Shown piece after piece: positions 16,210-24,855 of a stretch of 64,000 nt of DNA. The DNA comes from Bryobacterales bacterium (GTDB taxonomy: Bacteria; Acidobacteriota; Terriglobia; Bryobacterales; Bryobacteraceae): assembly GCA_016716385.1 (NCBI GenBank), contig JADJWL010000025.1:124001-188000 (forward strand), written 5' to 3'. The translations under genes were made by a program, and so were the position numbers. Below the pieces are notes generated by a model. It did not search any database. It saw only the letters and a program-made list of their open reading frames with translations, and was not told the origin of the DNA. The first letter of the stretch is position 1; each line of letters opens with the position of its first letter.

Positions 16210-17356
16210 CGTGTTCGGCGAACACGGGCAGATGCTGCGCCGCCAGGCGGAAGATGGCGAAGCCCAGGGCGATGATCGCCAGTGTTACGGCCACCTCGGT
16301 CCATTTCGGGATATAGCTGGTGCCCGACCCGGCCTCAATCCCGGTGATGCTGACGTTGAGCCGGTTCGCGATGAAGCCGAAGACCGCCATCAGCGCGCAC
16401 AGGTACATCGCGCGGACGTTGCGCCGTACGTGGCTCCGGTAAAGCAGGAGAGCCGGCAGCAGCATGAGGACGACCTCGAGTCCGAACAGCCACGCCTCCA
16501 GGGTGTTCTCCATCGCCAGGTGCAGGACACCGCGCCCGGCCAAATCCATGAACCGGAAGACCAGCAGGACCGAGAGGGCTACGGCCAGGATCCGCGCCAG
16601 CCCGTTCACCAGGTCCCATTCGAGCGCCTTGCCGAAGGCTTTCGCTGAGTGGTACGACTCAAAGATCGTCATCGCCAGCCCAACCGTGATGGCGGAGATG
16701 AAGAAGAAGATCGGGAGCATCGGTGTGTACCAGAGCGCATGCAGCTTGGTCGGCACGATCAGATAGAGGCTACCGAGCGAAGACTGATGCAGCGTCGAGA
16801 GAATCACGCCGAGAATGATCAGCGGCACGGAGATCGCGTGCACGATCCGGATGGGCTTCTCCCAGCCGAACTTCTCAAAGACCACGGGAGAGAACTCGAG
16901 CGCCAGGACCGTTGTGTACAGCATGACGCACCAGGCTACTTCGAACATCACCGAGTGCGGGTTCCACATGATTAGCGCGTGCCAGATGCGGTCGGGCCGG
17001 CCGAGGTCGAACATGAGCGCCAGAATCACCAGCACGTAGCCCAGAAAGGCCGTGAGGATGGCCGGCCGCAAAATCGGCCGGTACTTCTGGATATTAAAGA
17101 TCTGCACGACGGCGACGAGCGTGAAGCCCCCGGCGGCGAGCCCGACGCCGCAAAGGATATCGAAGCCGATCCAAATGCCCCAGGGGAACGAGTCGTTCAG
17201 GTTGGTGACCGCGCCCAATCCGCCCACAATACGGAGATAGGTGGCGTAGAGGCCGGCCGCCATCAGCAGTCCGAAGAGGATCCTCCAGATCGGGAAACGG
17301 CGCATCCGGGATTCCGCGGTGCGCTCTGTATTCACAGCAGGCATCGCGCCCGTCAT
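16193..17356 (-). CDS. NrfD/HybB-type integral membrane quinone-site subunit
   Basis: A 387-residue protein from ATG 17356, which overlaps the ferredoxin stop (ATGA); longer upstream frames run inside that gene. About ten hydrophobic helices are visible, with the HybB-like blocks NDSFPWGIWIGFD, FDLGRPDRIWHAL, MWNPHSVMFEVAW and HQSSLGSLY. In the family these proteins exchange electrons between menaquinone and a partner Fe-S protein, sometimes with proton translocation. No hydrogenase or other catalytic subunit is present in the operon, so donor and acceptor are unknown. Confidence 0.9.
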   Translation of the reverse strand: MTGAMPAVNTERTAESRMRRFPIWRILFGLLMAAGLYATYLRIVGGLGAVTNLNDSFPWGIWIGFDILCGVGLAAGGFTLVAVVQIFNIQKYRPILRPAILTAFLGYVLVILALMFDLGRPDRIWHALIMWNPHSVMFEVAWCVMLYTTVLALEFSPVVFEKFGWEKPIRIVHAISVPLIILGVILSTLHQSSLGSLYLIVPTKLHALWYTPMLPIFFFISAITVGLAMTIFESYHSAKAFGKALEWDLVNGLARILAVALSVLLVFRFMDLAGRGVLHLAMENTLEAWLFGLEVVLMLLPALLLYRSHVRRNVRAMYLCALMAVFGFIANRLNVSITGIEAGSGTSYIPKWTEVAVTLAIIALGFAIFRLAAQHLPVFAEHDAHGE

Positions 17357-18117
17357 CGCCCCTTCTCCTTCCCTTCGGCCGCGGCGACTTCTTCGCGCCG
17401 GTGTGTGATCCAGTAGATGCCACCCAGCAGCACCGATCCCACGGCGGCCACGCCCGGCACCGCCGACAGAGCGCGCCAGGTGAGCGGCGGCAGCGCTTCG
17501 TGGGGCAGACCGGTGTTCATGCCGAGTTGCTCGAACGGCACCGCTGAGAGGAAGAACACCGACGTGCCTCCCACTTCCGTGAGTCCATAGATGTGGGGGT
17601 AGTAGCCGTCGGGGTTCTCCGCGATGCGGCGTTTGGCCTCGGCGATCATTTCCTCGCGCGTACCGGACAGTGTCGCGTCGGCGGGGCACGCCTCGGTGCA
17701 GGCCGTCTTCTGGCCCGCGGTCTGGCGCTCAATGCAGAGGTCGCACTTCTTGATGCGTGGCAGACGCTTGTGCCATTCGTAGGAGGGTACCTGGAAGGGG
17801 CAGGCTTGCATGCAGTAGCGGCATCCGATGCAGCGGCTCTCGTGATACACAACCGGTCCTTCCGCCGTCTTCTCCAGCGCCGTGACCGGGCAGGCTGAAA
17901 CACAGGTAGGCTCCTCGCAATGCATGCACAGGCGGCGGTTGTACCGCTCCTCGCCTCCGGCCTGGAACGTCTGAACCGCAGTAAGTTTATGCGCCGAGAG
18001 ATGGTCCTCCGCCGCGATTGTCTCGTCGTACGGATGGTTCCATTTCCCGGCGCATCCTTCTTCACAGGCCCGGCAGCCGATGCAGTGCGTACTATCGAAT
18101 AACAGGGCGAATGCCAC
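17353..18117 (-). CDS. Four-cluster 4Fe-4S ferredoxin subunit, HybA-like, membrane-anchored
   Basis: A 254-residue protein with four Cys-rich blocks: CIGCRACEEGC, CMHCEEPTCVSACP, CIGCRYCMQACP and CDLCIERQ...CTEACP, together able to bind four 4Fe-4S clusters as in HybA/DmsB/NrfC. A C-terminal helix (GVAAVGSVLLGGIYWITH) would anchor it. Unlike HybA there is no twin-arginine signal: the chain starts MAFALLFDSTHCIGC. The cluster domain is therefore probably cytoplasmic (inference). It forms an electron-transfer pair with the NrfD protein encoded next. Confidence 0.9.
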   Translation of the reverse strand: MAFALLFDSTHCIGCRACEEGCAGKWNHPYDETIAAEDHLSAHKLTAVQTFQAGGEERYNRRLCMHCEEPTCVSACPVTALEKTAEGPVVYHESRCIGCRYCMQACPFQVPSYEWHKRLPRIKKCDLCIERQTAGQKTACTEACPADATLSGTREEMIAEAKRRIAENPDGYYPHIYGLTEVGGTSVFFLSAVPFEQLGMNTGLPHEALPPLTWRALSAVPGVAAVGSVLLGGIYWITHRREEVAAAEGKEKGR

Positions 18118-18144
18118 TGGCTGCTCCTTTCTCTCGGACTCAGC

Positions 18145-18831
18145 CTACGACCGTGCAATTTCAGAGCCACTTCCAGTCAGGAAGAACTCAGAGGCCGTCT
18201 CCTTCCAAGAGATGTGGGGCAGTTCAGCCAGAGGATCTTCGACCGTGAGACCGCCATCGGCGGACACGGCGCCGGCCAACTGGGGCTGCAGTCCGTAGAA
18301 CTGCTCGGCGACTTCGCTCATCCAGCGGCGCACCATTCCGGTGGGTAGCAGGTTGCGCATCGTCGACTCTTCGTCCGGCACATGGACCTTGATCAGCCAG
18401 CCTTTGCCGTACGGATCGTTCCGGACGAGCGAGGGATTTTGCAACGCTTCGGCGTTCACCGCAACCACTTCGCCCTCGATCGGCGACACCATCTCGACCT
18501 TCTCGCCTTGCCGGAACAGGCTCCATGCCTGCTGTCCCTGACGGATCCACTGACCCGGCTTCGGCAGCTCGATCCTGTCCAGTTTCCCCGCGATCGTGGC
18601 GGCGAAATCGTCCATGCCGACCCGCGCGAGGTTGGGCCTTTCGCGCATCAACCAGCCGTGTCCGGCGTGATACCGCACGGTTTGCGGGGCAAAAAACCCA
18701 CCCACGTAGTCGGGTTCAGCCGCGGGCTCGGGTTCGACCTCGGGAGCTCCGGCAACGGCGGGAGTCTTGTGCAGCACGTAATCGATGATCGCGAAGACCA
18801 GGAATGTGAAGAGAACCAGAATGACCGTCAT
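18145..18831 (-). CDS. Membrane-anchored glycine-cleavage-H-like protein lacking the lipoyl lysine
   Basis: A 228-residue protein. An N-terminal helix (VILVLFTFLVFAIIDYVL) is followed by a GcvH-like fold: HGWLMRER, VGMDDFAATIAGKLDRIELP, then SPIEGEVVAVNAEAL and NDPYGKGWLIKV, which align with the H protein. Where H proteins carry the lipoylated Lys 11 residues before the SPxxGE Gly, this one has Gly; the nearest Lys is two residues later. It is probably not lipoylated in the usual way. First gene of the six-gene operon, 27 bases before the ferredoxin; a role as a structural or redox partner is inferred. Confidence 0.75.
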   Translation of the reverse strand: MTVILVLFTFLVFAIIDYVLHKTPAVAGAPEVEPEPAAEPDYVGGFFAPQTVRYHAGHGWLMRERPNLARVGMDDFAATIAGKLDRIELPKPGQWIRQGQQAWSLFRQGEKVEMVSPIEGEVVAVNAEALQNPSLVRNDPYGKGWLIKVHVPDEESTMRNLLPTGMVRRWMSEVAEQFYGLQPQLAGAVSADGGLTVEDPLAELPHISWKETASEFFLTGSGSEIARS

Positions 18832-18852
18832 GATGACTTTTCCTTTCTTTTT

Positions 18853-18883
18853 GTGACCTTGCGGTCGCCTTCTATAAGGTCAC
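18853..18883. promoter_or_regulatory. 8-bp inverted repeat upstream of the redox operon
   Basis: GTGACCTT (18853-18860) and AAGGTCAC (18876-18883) form a perfect inverted repeat with a 15-base spacer, ending 22 bases before the start of the first operon gene. It could be an operator for a dimeric regulator or a leader hairpin. The rest of 18832-19064 (233 bases) shows nothing else I can assign, including no good sigma54 element. Confidence 0.4.
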
Positions 18884-19064
18884 GTTGAGGGCCAAACTCT
18901 GCCGGACCCGTGCATCACATTGGAACCAAATAAGTTACCAGCCATGGAGCAGCGATGGGCGTAGCGCCGAGAGTGTCGAAGAAGTCAACACAGCCTGCTG
19001 AGAATATCAGCACTTTGGGGGATTCACTCAATGGAATGAGAGACTTGGGACGATGTTGGGAAAT

Positions 19065-20267
19065 TCAACGGCTAGTGAGGTGATTCTCCACGGAAATCGC
19101 GCCCATCCAGGTCCCAAGCCGCTCCAGGGCCGGTTCCAGCACGTCCCGGCTGGCCGCGTAGCACAGGCGGATCGATCCCTCGCCGCCGGCGCCGAACGCC
19201 ACTCCGGGAGCCAGGCCGACGCGGGTTTCCTCAAGCAGCCGCCGGCAGAACGAGAACGAGTCGGCGAGTCCGGCGATGCGGGGGAACAGGTAGAACGCGC
19301 CGTCCGGCTTGGGCACCGTGACTCCGGGCATCGCGCGCAGCGCCTTCAGACAATAGTCCCGGTTGCCGTGCAGTTCCTCAAGGAACCGCCGCAGTTCCGG
19401 CTCGCCCTCGGCCAGCGCGGTTTCCGCCGCCTTCTGGGCGAAGCTTGGCGCGTGGGAGACGATGAATTCGTTGAGCTGGGTCGCCTTCCGGGCGGCGTCG
19501 GCACGGGCGACCAGCCACCCGACCCGCCAGCCGGTCATGCAATAGCTCTTCGAAAACGAATGCACCGCCAGGACTGCGTCCTCCCGGCTTGCGAGGCTCA
19601 GAATGGAAGGCGCCGGCTCTCCGAGAGTCTGTCCCGCGAAGTACAAGCGCTCGTAGACCTCGTCGGCCATCAACCAGAGACCGTGGCGCCGGCAGAAGGA
19701 GAGCAGCGCCGCCTGATCGGCGGGCGTCGCCACCCAGCCCAGCGGGTTCGATGGCGACGTATAGAGGACCATCCGTGCCCGCGGCGTCACCGCCGCCTCC
19801 AGGCGGTCGAAATCGATGCCGTACTGCTCGCCCAGGAGCGGTTGCGGGATCTCGCGGGGAATCGCGTTGGCCATCCGCACGCTCGCGGCGCCGTTGGGCC
19901 AGGCAGGGGTCAGGACGAGCGCCTCGTCCCCAGGATTGAGCAAACAGCGGATGCCGACGTGCAGCGCCTGGACACCCGACGCGGTCACGACAATCTCGCG
20001 CGACGGGTCAAGGGCGACGCCGTGCAGCATGGCGTACTGCCGCGCGATGGCCTCCCGCAACGATGGCAGCCCGGCATTCTCGGTGTAGAACGTGTACCCT
20101 TCGGACAGCGCGCGAATAGCGGCCTGTTTGATGAACTCTGGAGTGGGCCGGTTGGACTCGCCGAAGTAAAGCTTCAGCACGTCCGGCATACCCATGGCGA
20201 TCTCGGCCAGCTCGCGAATCCGCGAGTGGGGAACCTGCTGCATGGAGGAAGCGACGGCGGGCCTCAC
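19065..20267 (-). CDS. Pyridoxal-phosphate aminotransferase, class I/II
   Basis: A 400-residue fold-type I enzyme. The PLP Lys is in SFSKSYCMTGWRVGW; YTSPSNPLGWV and MADEVYERLYF carry the Asn and Asp/Tyr that contact the cofactor, and GSIRLCYA holds the substrate-binding Arg. It resembles aspartate/aromatic aminotransferases, but the amino acid cannot be assigned. GTG 20267 gives the longest reading; ATG 20243 is an alternative eight codons in. It stands alone on the minus strand, divergent from the next gene by 43 bases. Confidence 0.87.
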   Translation of the reverse strand: MRPAVASSMQQVPHSRIRELAEIAMGMPDVLKLYFGESNRPTPEFIKQAAIRALSEGYTFYTENAGLPSLREAIARQYAMLHGVALDPSREIVVTASGVQALHVGIRCLLNPGDEALVLTPAWPNGAASVRMANAIPREIPQPLLGEQYGIDFDRLEAAVTPRARMVLYTSPSNPLGWVATPADQAALLSFCRRHGLWLMADEVYERLYFAGQTLGEPAPSILSLASREDAVLAVHSFSKSYCMTGWRVGWLVARADAARKATQLNEFIVSHAPSFAQKAAETALAEGEPELRRFLEELHGNRDYCLKALRAMPGVTVPKPDGAFYLFPRIAGLADSFSFCRRLLEETRVGLAPGVAFGAGGEGSIRLCYAASRDVLEPALERLGTWMGAISVENHLTSR

Positions 20268-20310
20268 GCCCGTATTGTCCCACGCCCCAGAACCGCGCTA
20301 GACTCCGAAT

Positions 20311-21261
20311 TTGACCGTCCCTCCCGCTTTCCGCCGTCCACTGCCTTTGGTGCTTGCGGCTGTGCTGCTCCTCGTCGCCGGCCTCGGCGTGTGGTACGTG
20401 TCAACGGCCCGCCACCGGCAGCCGGCCGCCCTGCTGGCGCGCCTGCCGACACGCGACTCGCTCGTCCTGCGCATCGATTTCGCCACTCTGCGGCGCGCCG
20501 GCATCCTCGACCGTCTCGCCGGTTCCGCCGCCAGGCAGGAGAAGGAATACACCGACTTCGTCCGGGACACCGGCTTTGCCTATCAGCGTGACCTCGACTC
20601 CGCCTGGGTGTCCTTTCATCCCGATGGGTTTTTCGCTCTCGCGCTGGGGCGGTTCGATTGGAAGCGCCTGGAAGAGTACGCGACCGCCAATGGCGGGGGC
20701 TGTTTCCAGGGCCTGTGCCGGATGCCGGGCAGCGAGCCGTCCAGGCGGATCTCCTACCTGCTTGTCCAGCGCGGCTTGCTGGCTCTGGCGGTGAGCAGTG
20801 ACGATTTCGGCGCGACACGGATGGCGGAGCCGGCCCGAGGCGCGGCGCTCGCGGGAAAGCCCGATCCACCGCCGGCCGCGGACCCCGTCTGGCTGTCGAT
20901 CGCTCCAGCGCGCTTGCGGCGCGCGGAGACGTTCCCGGAAGGCACCCAACTGCTCGCCAAAGCTCTGGCGGATGCCACGTCTGTCAACCTAACGATTGGC
21001 GCCGGAGAAGGAGCGTCGTTCGCCGCGCGCCTGGAAGCCCGCTTTTCCTCCGAGGAGGACGCTCAACTGGCCGTTCGGTCGCTGGACCGCATTACGGAAG
21101 TGCTGGGACAGATCGTGGCCAAGGAACGCAAACCGCCGCCACCGGGAGACTTGATCGAAGTCCTGCTCTCAGGCCGGTTCACGCGCGAAGGAAGCGTGCT
21201 CCAGGGACGCTGGACGCTGTCCGCGGCGTTCCTCGAAACTCTGGCGGAGCAGGCGCCTTAG
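20311..21261 (+). CDS. Membrane-anchored protein of unknown function
   Basis: A 316-residue protein with a single N-terminal helix (LPLVLAAVLLLVAGLGVWYV) after a short Arg-containing tail, so most of it faces the periplasm. The start is TTG 20311; GTG 20350 is possible but would lose the basic residues before the helix. The mature part alternates LVLRIDFATLRRAGI with statements of the DUF-type 'fitness' fold I cannot name. No catalytic motif is visible. It ends convergently against a zinc-ribbon gene, overlapping by four bases. Confidence 0.6.
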   Translation: MTVPPAFRRPLPLVLAAVLLLVAGLGVWYVSTARHRQPAALLARLPTRDSLVLRIDFATLRRAGILDRLAGSAARQEKEYTDFVRDTGFAYQRDLDSAWVSFHPDGFFALALGRFDWKRLEEYATANGGGCFQGLCRMPGSEPSRRISYLLVQRGLLALAVSSDDFGATRMAEPARGAALAGKPDPPPAADPVWLSIAPARLRRAETFPEGTQLLAKALADATSVNLTIGAGEGASFAARLEARFSSEEDAQLAVRSLDRITEVLGQIVAKERKPPPPGDLIEVLLSGRFTREGSVLQGRWTLSAAFLETLAEQAP

Positions 21262-21452
21262 CCCGCGGTCTCCGCGCCTTTGACCTTCTTGGGCGGCGGC
21301 TCGCCGTTGCGATTGTCATGCTCGGAGTGGCAGGACCGGCACCGGACCTTCGCCGCCACATCGTCCAGGATGGAGACGACGAGGTGGTTGGTGATCCGCT
21401 TGCAGCGTATGCAGAAATCTTCGATATCGTCGCCAAGGCGCACTCGAGACAT
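21258..21452 (-). CDS. Small zinc-ribbon protein
   Basis: A 64-residue protein starting at ATG 21452, five bases after a strong GGGAGG site; the frame extends upstream to 21512, overlapping the MoxR gene. Two Cys pairs, FCIRC (14, 17) and CRSC (38, 41), about 20 residues apart form a zinc ribbon, and the tail is Lys-rich. The CRSCH string resembles a heme motif but there is no export signal. It lies just downstream of moxR and is probably cotranscribed. Confidence 0.6.
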   Translation of the reverse strand: MSRVRLGDDIEDFCIRCKRITNHLVVSILDDVAAKVRCRSCHSEHDNRNGEPPPKKVKGAETAG

Positions 21453-21474
21453 CGGGCCTCCCGTCCTCTCCATC

Positions 21475-22479
<1,005 letters not shown>

Positions 22480-22522
22480 GTATCTCCTATGTTACTAGAC
22501 GGCGTGGAGATACCATGGAGGC

Positions 22523-23293
22523 ATGACGCTCCGGGTCGGAATGGGGCAGATGCTGGTGGAGGGTGGCGCCGCGCAAGCGAACCTGGCGCGGGCCGTGGCC
22601 ATGATCGACCGCGCCGCTCGTGAGAAGTGCAGCCTCGTCGTTCTGCCGGAGTGCCTCGACGCCGGATGGACCCACCCTTCCGCCAGGGACCTTGCCCGCC
22701 CGATCCCGGGCGAATCGAGCGTGCAGCTTGCGGAGGCGGCGCGCGAAGCGGGAGTCTATGTTGTTGCCGGCCTGACGGAGCGCGACGGCGCCCGCCTTTA
22801 CAACGCCGCGGTCCTGATCTCGCCGGCCGGCGACATCCTGCTGAAACACCGCAAGATCAACGAACTCGACATTGGCCGCGACCTGTATGCGACGGGCGAC
22901 CGGCTCGGCGTTGTCCGCACTCCGCTGGGCGTGCTGGGCGTGACCATCTGCGCCGACAACTTCCCGGAGTCCCTCGACCTCGCTCATGCGCTCGCTCGCA
23001 TGGGCTGCCAGATCCTGCTCTCTCCCTGCGCCTGGGCCGTGGACGCCGCGCACGACAACGGGCGGGAGCCGTACGGGTCGCTATGGCTGGAGTCCTATTC
23101 GGCCATCGCCGGCCGGCACGGGATTCCCGTGATTGGCGTGAGCAACGTCGGCTGGCTGACCGGGGGTCCGTGGCAGGGCCGCAAGTGCATCGGTAACTCT
23201 CTGGCGATGGGCGCCGGCGGCGCGCCACTGGCGTGGGGCCCCTACGGCGCAGGCGCGGAGGCGCTCGTGAGCGTGAGCCTTGAGACCCGCTAG
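22523..23293 (+). CDS. Carbon-nitrogen hydrolase (nitrilase superfamily)
   Basis: A 256-residue enzyme with the Glu-Lys-Cys triad: Glu about 43 in VLPECLDAGW, Lys about 111 in KHRKINELD and Cys about 143 in VTICADNFPE. It would hydrolyse an amide or carbamoyl bond; the substrate is not evident. The C-terminal VIGVSNVG fits the family. It is cytoplasmic, and is followed by citrate synthase 45 bases on. Confidence 0.87.
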   Translation: MTLRVGMGQMLVEGGAAQANLARAVAMIDRAAREKCSLVVLPECLDAGWTHPSARDLARPIPGESSVQLAEAAREAGVYVVAGLTERDGARLYNAAVLISPAGDILLKHRKINELDIGRDLYATGDRLGVVRTPLGVLGVTICADNFPESLDLAHALARMGCQILLSPCAWAVDAAHDNGREPYGSLWLESYSAIAGRHGIPVIGVSNVGWLTGGPWQGRKCIGNSLAMGAGGAPLAWGPYGAGAEALVSVSLETR

Positions 23294-23338
23294 TTTGGCC
23301 CCTTGCTTGCTCTCGAATTCCAAAAGGAGCGTACTGGC

Positions 23339-24637
23339 ATGCAGACCCCCGGACTACGTGTCCACGACGAACGGACCGGGAAGGAGTACAACCTCCCCGT
23401 CCAAGACGACTGTATCCGGGCCATGGACCTGCGTCAGATCAAGGTGAATCCTGACGACTTCGGGATGATGGCCTATGACCCTGCCTTTACCAACACCGCC
23501 TCCTGCCGGAGCGCCATTACGGTGATCGACGGCGAACGCGGCATCCTGCGGTACCGCGGCTATCCGATCGAGCAACTCGCCGGGAAGGCGAGTTTCCTGG
23601 AGGTGGCGTATCTGCTGCTGCACGGTGAACTGCCGACCGAAACCGAACTGCGGACGTGGGTCAGCCAGGTTACCCATCACACGATGGTCCACGAGAACAT
23701 CAAGAAATTCATGGACGGGTTTCACCATGACGCCCACCCGATGGGGATGCTGATCAGCACGGTGGCGGCGCTATCGACCTTTTACCCCGACGCCAAGAAT
23801 ATCCGCGATCCCGAGGCGCGGAAGCTGCAGATCCTGCGGCTGGTCGGGAAGATGCCCACGCTGGCCGCCTATGCCTACCGGCACAGCGTCGGGTTGCCCT
23901 ATGTCTATCCGGACAATAACCTCGATTACGCCGGCAACTTCCTGCGTATGCTGTGGAAGATGGGTGACAATTCCTACGCGCCGGATCCCATCCTGGCGCG
24001 CGCTCTGGATATCCTGTTCGTCCTGCATGCCGACCATGAACAGAACTGCTCGACCAACGTGATGCGGGCAGTCGGCAGCTCCAACGCCGATCCGTACGTG
24101 GCCACGGCGGGAGCGGCAGCCGCCCTCTACGGTCCACTGCACGGCGGCGCCAACGAGGCCGTCCTCGTCATGTTGGACGAAATCGGCTCGGTCGATCGCG
24201 TGCCTGAGTACATCAAACGGGTCAAGGACGGCAAGTTCCGGCTGATGGGCTTCGGCCACCGCGTCTACAAGAACTACGACCCGCGAGCTCGCATTATTAA
24301 GAAAACTGCCGAGGAGGTCTTCGAGGTCACGGGCCGCAATCCCAAACTCGACATCGCCCTCGAACTCGAGCGCGTAGCTCTCGAAGACGACTACTTCGTC
24401 CAGCGGAAGCTCTATCCGAACGTCGATTTCTATTCCGGCATCATCTACCAGGCGATGGGATTCACGCCCGACATCTTCACCGTTCTGTTCGCCATTCCGC
24501 GCACCGTCGGCTGGCTGGCGCAGTGGCAGGAGATGCTCGACGACCCCGACCAGAAGATTGCGCGGCCGCGCCAGATCTACACCGGCGCCGCCAAACGCGA
24601 TTTCATCCCCATGGCGCAGCGCAAACCGGCAGCGTAG
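23339..24637 (+). CDS. gltA: Citrate synthase (type II)
   Basis: A 432-residue enzyme condensing acetyl-CoA and oxaloacetate in the TCA cycle. ATG 23339 is preceded by AAAGGAG nine bases away, so the longer frame from 23303 is not used. Catalytic blocks are HADHEQNCSTN, GPLHGGANEAV, GFGHRVYKNYDPRA and the end ARPRQIYTG. The length and N-terminal beta domain fit the hexameric bacterial type. It appears monocistronic, with a palindromic element after the stop. Confidence 0.95.
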   Translation: MQTPGLRVHDERTGKEYNLPVQDDCIRAMDLRQIKVNPDDFGMMAYDPAFTNTASCRSAITVIDGERGILRYRGYPIEQLAGKASFLEVAYLLLHGELPTETELRTWVSQVTHHTMVHENIKKFMDGFHHDAHPMGMLISTVAALSTFYPDAKNIRDPEARKLQILRLVGKMPTLAAYAYRHSVGLPYVYPDNNLDYAGNFLRMLWKMGDNSYAPDPILARALDILFVLHADHEQNCSTNVMRAVGSSNADPYVATAGAAAALYGPLHGGANEAVLVMLDEIGSVDRVPEYIKRVKDGKFRLMGFGHRVYKNYDPRARIIKKTAEEVFEVTGRNPKLDIALELERVALEDDYFVQRKLYPNVDFYSGIIYQAMGFTPDIFTVLFAIPRTVGWLAQWQEMLDDPDQKIARPRQIYTGAAKRDFIPMAQRKPAA

Positions 24638-24647
24638 CGTCGAAGGT

Positions 24648-24703
24648 GGCGGTTTGCCCCACACGGCGTGGGCAAATCCCCCACAGGAGTGGGGCAGACC
24701 GCC
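24648..24703. repeat. Nested palindromic element / possible terminator after citrate synthase
   Basis: GGCGGTTTGCCCCAC (24648-24662) pairs with GTGGGGCAGACCGCC (24689-24703) with one T-G mismatch. Two shorter hairpins compete within it: TTTGCCCCAC with GTGGGCAAA (24653-24676, one bulge) and CCCCAC with GTGGGG (24679-24694). There is no T-run. It could be a terminator, a REP-like element or an alternative-pairing structure. The rest of 24638-24855 holds only the ribosome-binding site of the next gene. Confidence 0.5.
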
Positions 24704-24855
24704 TGCCGCAACCCACAAATACCCACCTCACAGGGATGCTTCCCTCTCAATTCAGTGCGATGATGACCTGGTAGCGTCGCAGGGGGATGAGGAATATCCT
24801 TCTGCGTTTGCGCATGAGAGTCCGAGGAAGACTCGATCCGTTACTGGAGGACCCA

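Noticed and set aside
18832..19064. Possible sigma54 (-24/-12) promoter for the redox operon
   Set aside because: I looked for GG and GC pairs ten bases apart in a TGGCAC-TTGC context on the minus strand. The best candidates have wrong spacing, so no claim is made.
19053..20591. 512-residue open frame on the plus strand
   Set aside because: It runs antisense through the aminotransferase and into the next gene in another frame; no motif and no ribosome-binding site.
21320..21340. CRSCH string in the zinc-ribbon protein as a heme c site
   Set aside because: The protein is small, has no signal peptide and has a second Cys pair at zinc-ribbon spacing, so zinc binding is much more likely.
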